The translations under genes and the position numbers were made by a program. The notes below the pieces were generated by a model. The model made no database searches. It had not been told where the DNA came from and saw only the letters and a list, made by a program, of their open reading frames with translations. Below, piece by piece: positions 14,070-14,709 of a stretch of DNA of 14,709 nt. Source of the stretch: an uncultured Geobacteraceae bacterium (lineage in GTDB: Bacteria > Desulfobacterota > Desulfuromonadia > Geobacterales > Pseudopelobacteraceae); contig CAIRND010000204.1 of assembly GCA_903879825.1 (NCBI GenBank), positions 1 through 14,709 of the forward strand, written 5' to 3'. Every line of letters begins with the position of its first letter. Position 1 is the first letter of the stretch.

Positions 14070-14651
14070 CTATTTGTGAGTACTGTCTTTTGTGGGGGCA
14101 AAAAGAGAATCCAAATCATCCTCAGGTTTTTTCGTATCGCTTGCTGAAGCTGTACCCGGAATATCATCCCAGGAGAAGCTGTCGAGATCGAATTCACCGG
14201 GTGCAGACGTGGCCTTTTCGACCTTTACTTCAGTTGGTGCTGATAGTGAGGAGTTATTTACTGAGAGTGGAGATACTCCATGTGCCTGAGTCGTAGACTC
14301 CAGTAAGTCGGCAAAGGGGTCATCTTCTATTGTTGAACGGCTTGGTTGCGTAGCTGTGACAGCAGTTTCATCAAAATTAAAGTTTTGTGTATGTGGTTGC
14401 GCAGGTATTGCGGGTGGCTCATCAGGCAGATCGAATGAGAATATATCGTCGTGAGTTTCAACGGAATCATTCTGACTCTCAGACACTGACTCTGCAGACT
14501 CTTTTTCAGAGGTCATATATTGCTTGGCTGCAAGCGGAAGGACCAGTGAGGATATAGAATATGTCTGTTTGTATCCAGTCAGATCGCTTGAACATTTTAT
14601 ACAGGTATCATAGTGTTCAAAACTATTATATCCGCACTTAGGGCATTTCAT
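14070..14651 (-). CDS. Zinc-ribbon protein with acidic low-complexity tail
   Basis: Unnamed protein of 193 residues. The N-terminus is a four-cysteine zinc ribbon (C3-x2-C6 and C17-x2-C20: CPKCGYN...CIKCSSDL). From about residue 45 the chain is rich in Ser, Asp, Glu, Pro and Thr and looks disordered. Short acidic/aromatic pieces recur in it: DDIFSFDLPDE (68-78), FNFDETA (91-97), DDPFADLLES (110-119), EFDLDSFSWDDIP (153-165) and DDLDSLFAP (178-186). No enzyme motif or membrane helix is evident. ATG 14651 is chosen because AAGGAG lies six bases before it and MKCPKCG is the natural start. An upstream TTG at 14675 lacks such support. Its own terminator follows. Function is unknown. Similar short zinc-ribbon proteins with unstructured tails are common hypothetical genes in delta-proteobacteria-like genomes. 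Confidence 0.8.
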   Translation of the reverse strand: MKCPKCGYNSFEHYDTCIKCSSDLTGYKQTYSISSLVLPLAAKQYMTSEKESAESVSESQNDSVETHDDIFSFDLPDEPPAIPAQPHTQNFNFDETAVTATQPSRSTIEDDPFADLLESTTQAHGVSPLSVNNSSLSAPTEVKVEKATSAPGEFDLDSFSWDDIPGTASASDTKKPEDDLDSLFAPTKDSTHK

Positions 14652-14700
14652 GAGCGGCTCCTTGAACGCAAACAATCACATTTCGCCCCATATATACTGC

Positions 14701-14706
14701 ATTATA
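14701..14706 (-). promoter_or_regulatory. Possible -10 box for the zinc-ribbon gene
   Basis: On the minus strand a perfect TATAAT occurs at 14706-14701, within GGCTATAATGCAG. Transcription from it would give a leader of about 40 bases before ATG 14651. The matching -35 region would fall outside the window, so only half of the promoter can be judged. Confidence 0.45.
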
Positions 14707-14709
14707 GCC

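Noticed and set aside
1..14709. A new defence, mobile or biosynthetic system
   Set aside because: Every long gene but two (the TPR-like and zinc-ribbon proteins) falls in a known family, no integrase, transposase, toxin-antitoxin or nuclease cassette is visible, and base composition shows no obvious break by eye.

Overview
The window reads as ordinary, gene-dense chromosome of a Gram-negative, flagellated or otherwise chemotactic bacterium. A lipopolysaccharide heptose epimerase (HldD) and a periplasmic lytic transglycosylase point to an outer membrane. The mix of CbiO, MeaB, a PDZ/radical-SAM DUF512 protein, YtxG/YtxH-like proteins and mutL-miaA-hfq would suit a Geobacter/Pelobacter-like member of the Desulfuromonadota. 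That placement is an inference from gene content, not proof. No rRNA, tRNA, CRISPR array, transposase, phage gene or plasmid function was seen.

Left part, plus strand (1-2819): the 3' portion of a cobalt/nickel ECF-transporter ATPase (cbiO, cut by the window edge) overlaps hldD by ATGA. meaB, the G-protein chaperone of B12-dependent methylmalonyl-CoA mutase, follows. Cobalt import and B12-enzyme maintenance are linked in theme, with a cell-envelope gene between them. A 128-bp imperfect palindrome (2821-2948) then separates this cluster from the next. It looks like a dispersed intergenic repeat.

Centre, plus strand (2949-8470): a sigma70-like promoter drives a two-gene ytxG/ytxH-like envelope-stress pair that ends at a perfect 15-bp-stem terminator. 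A second, near-consensus promoter lies so close to the next ATG that the lytic transglycosylase mRNA should be leaderless. A two-TM TPR-like protein follows. Next come a methyl-accepting chemotaxis protein, preceded by a good sigma28 (FliA) promoter candidate, and cheW. The last two form a small chemotaxis pair. A hairpin lies at the junction with the convergent minus-strand genes.

Right part, minus strand (14709 down to 8554): a small zinc-ribbon protein with a long acidic, probably disordered tail, and its own terminator. Then comes the run mutL-miaA-hfq-AI-2E family permease-DUF512 radical SAM protein, tightly packed: mutL/miaA overlap by ATGA, miaA is followed by hfq after 5 bp, and permease/DUF512 overlap by TAATG. 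An inverted repeat without a U-tract sits between hfq and the permease.

I found no convincing undescribed multi-gene system. The points most worth checking are the palindromic repeat, the leaderless transglycosylase promoter, the sigma28 promoter, the unusual Hfq distal-face residues, the Glu-to-Gln change in the MutL endonuclease motif, and the zinc-ribbon protein with repeated acidic/aromatic motifs.
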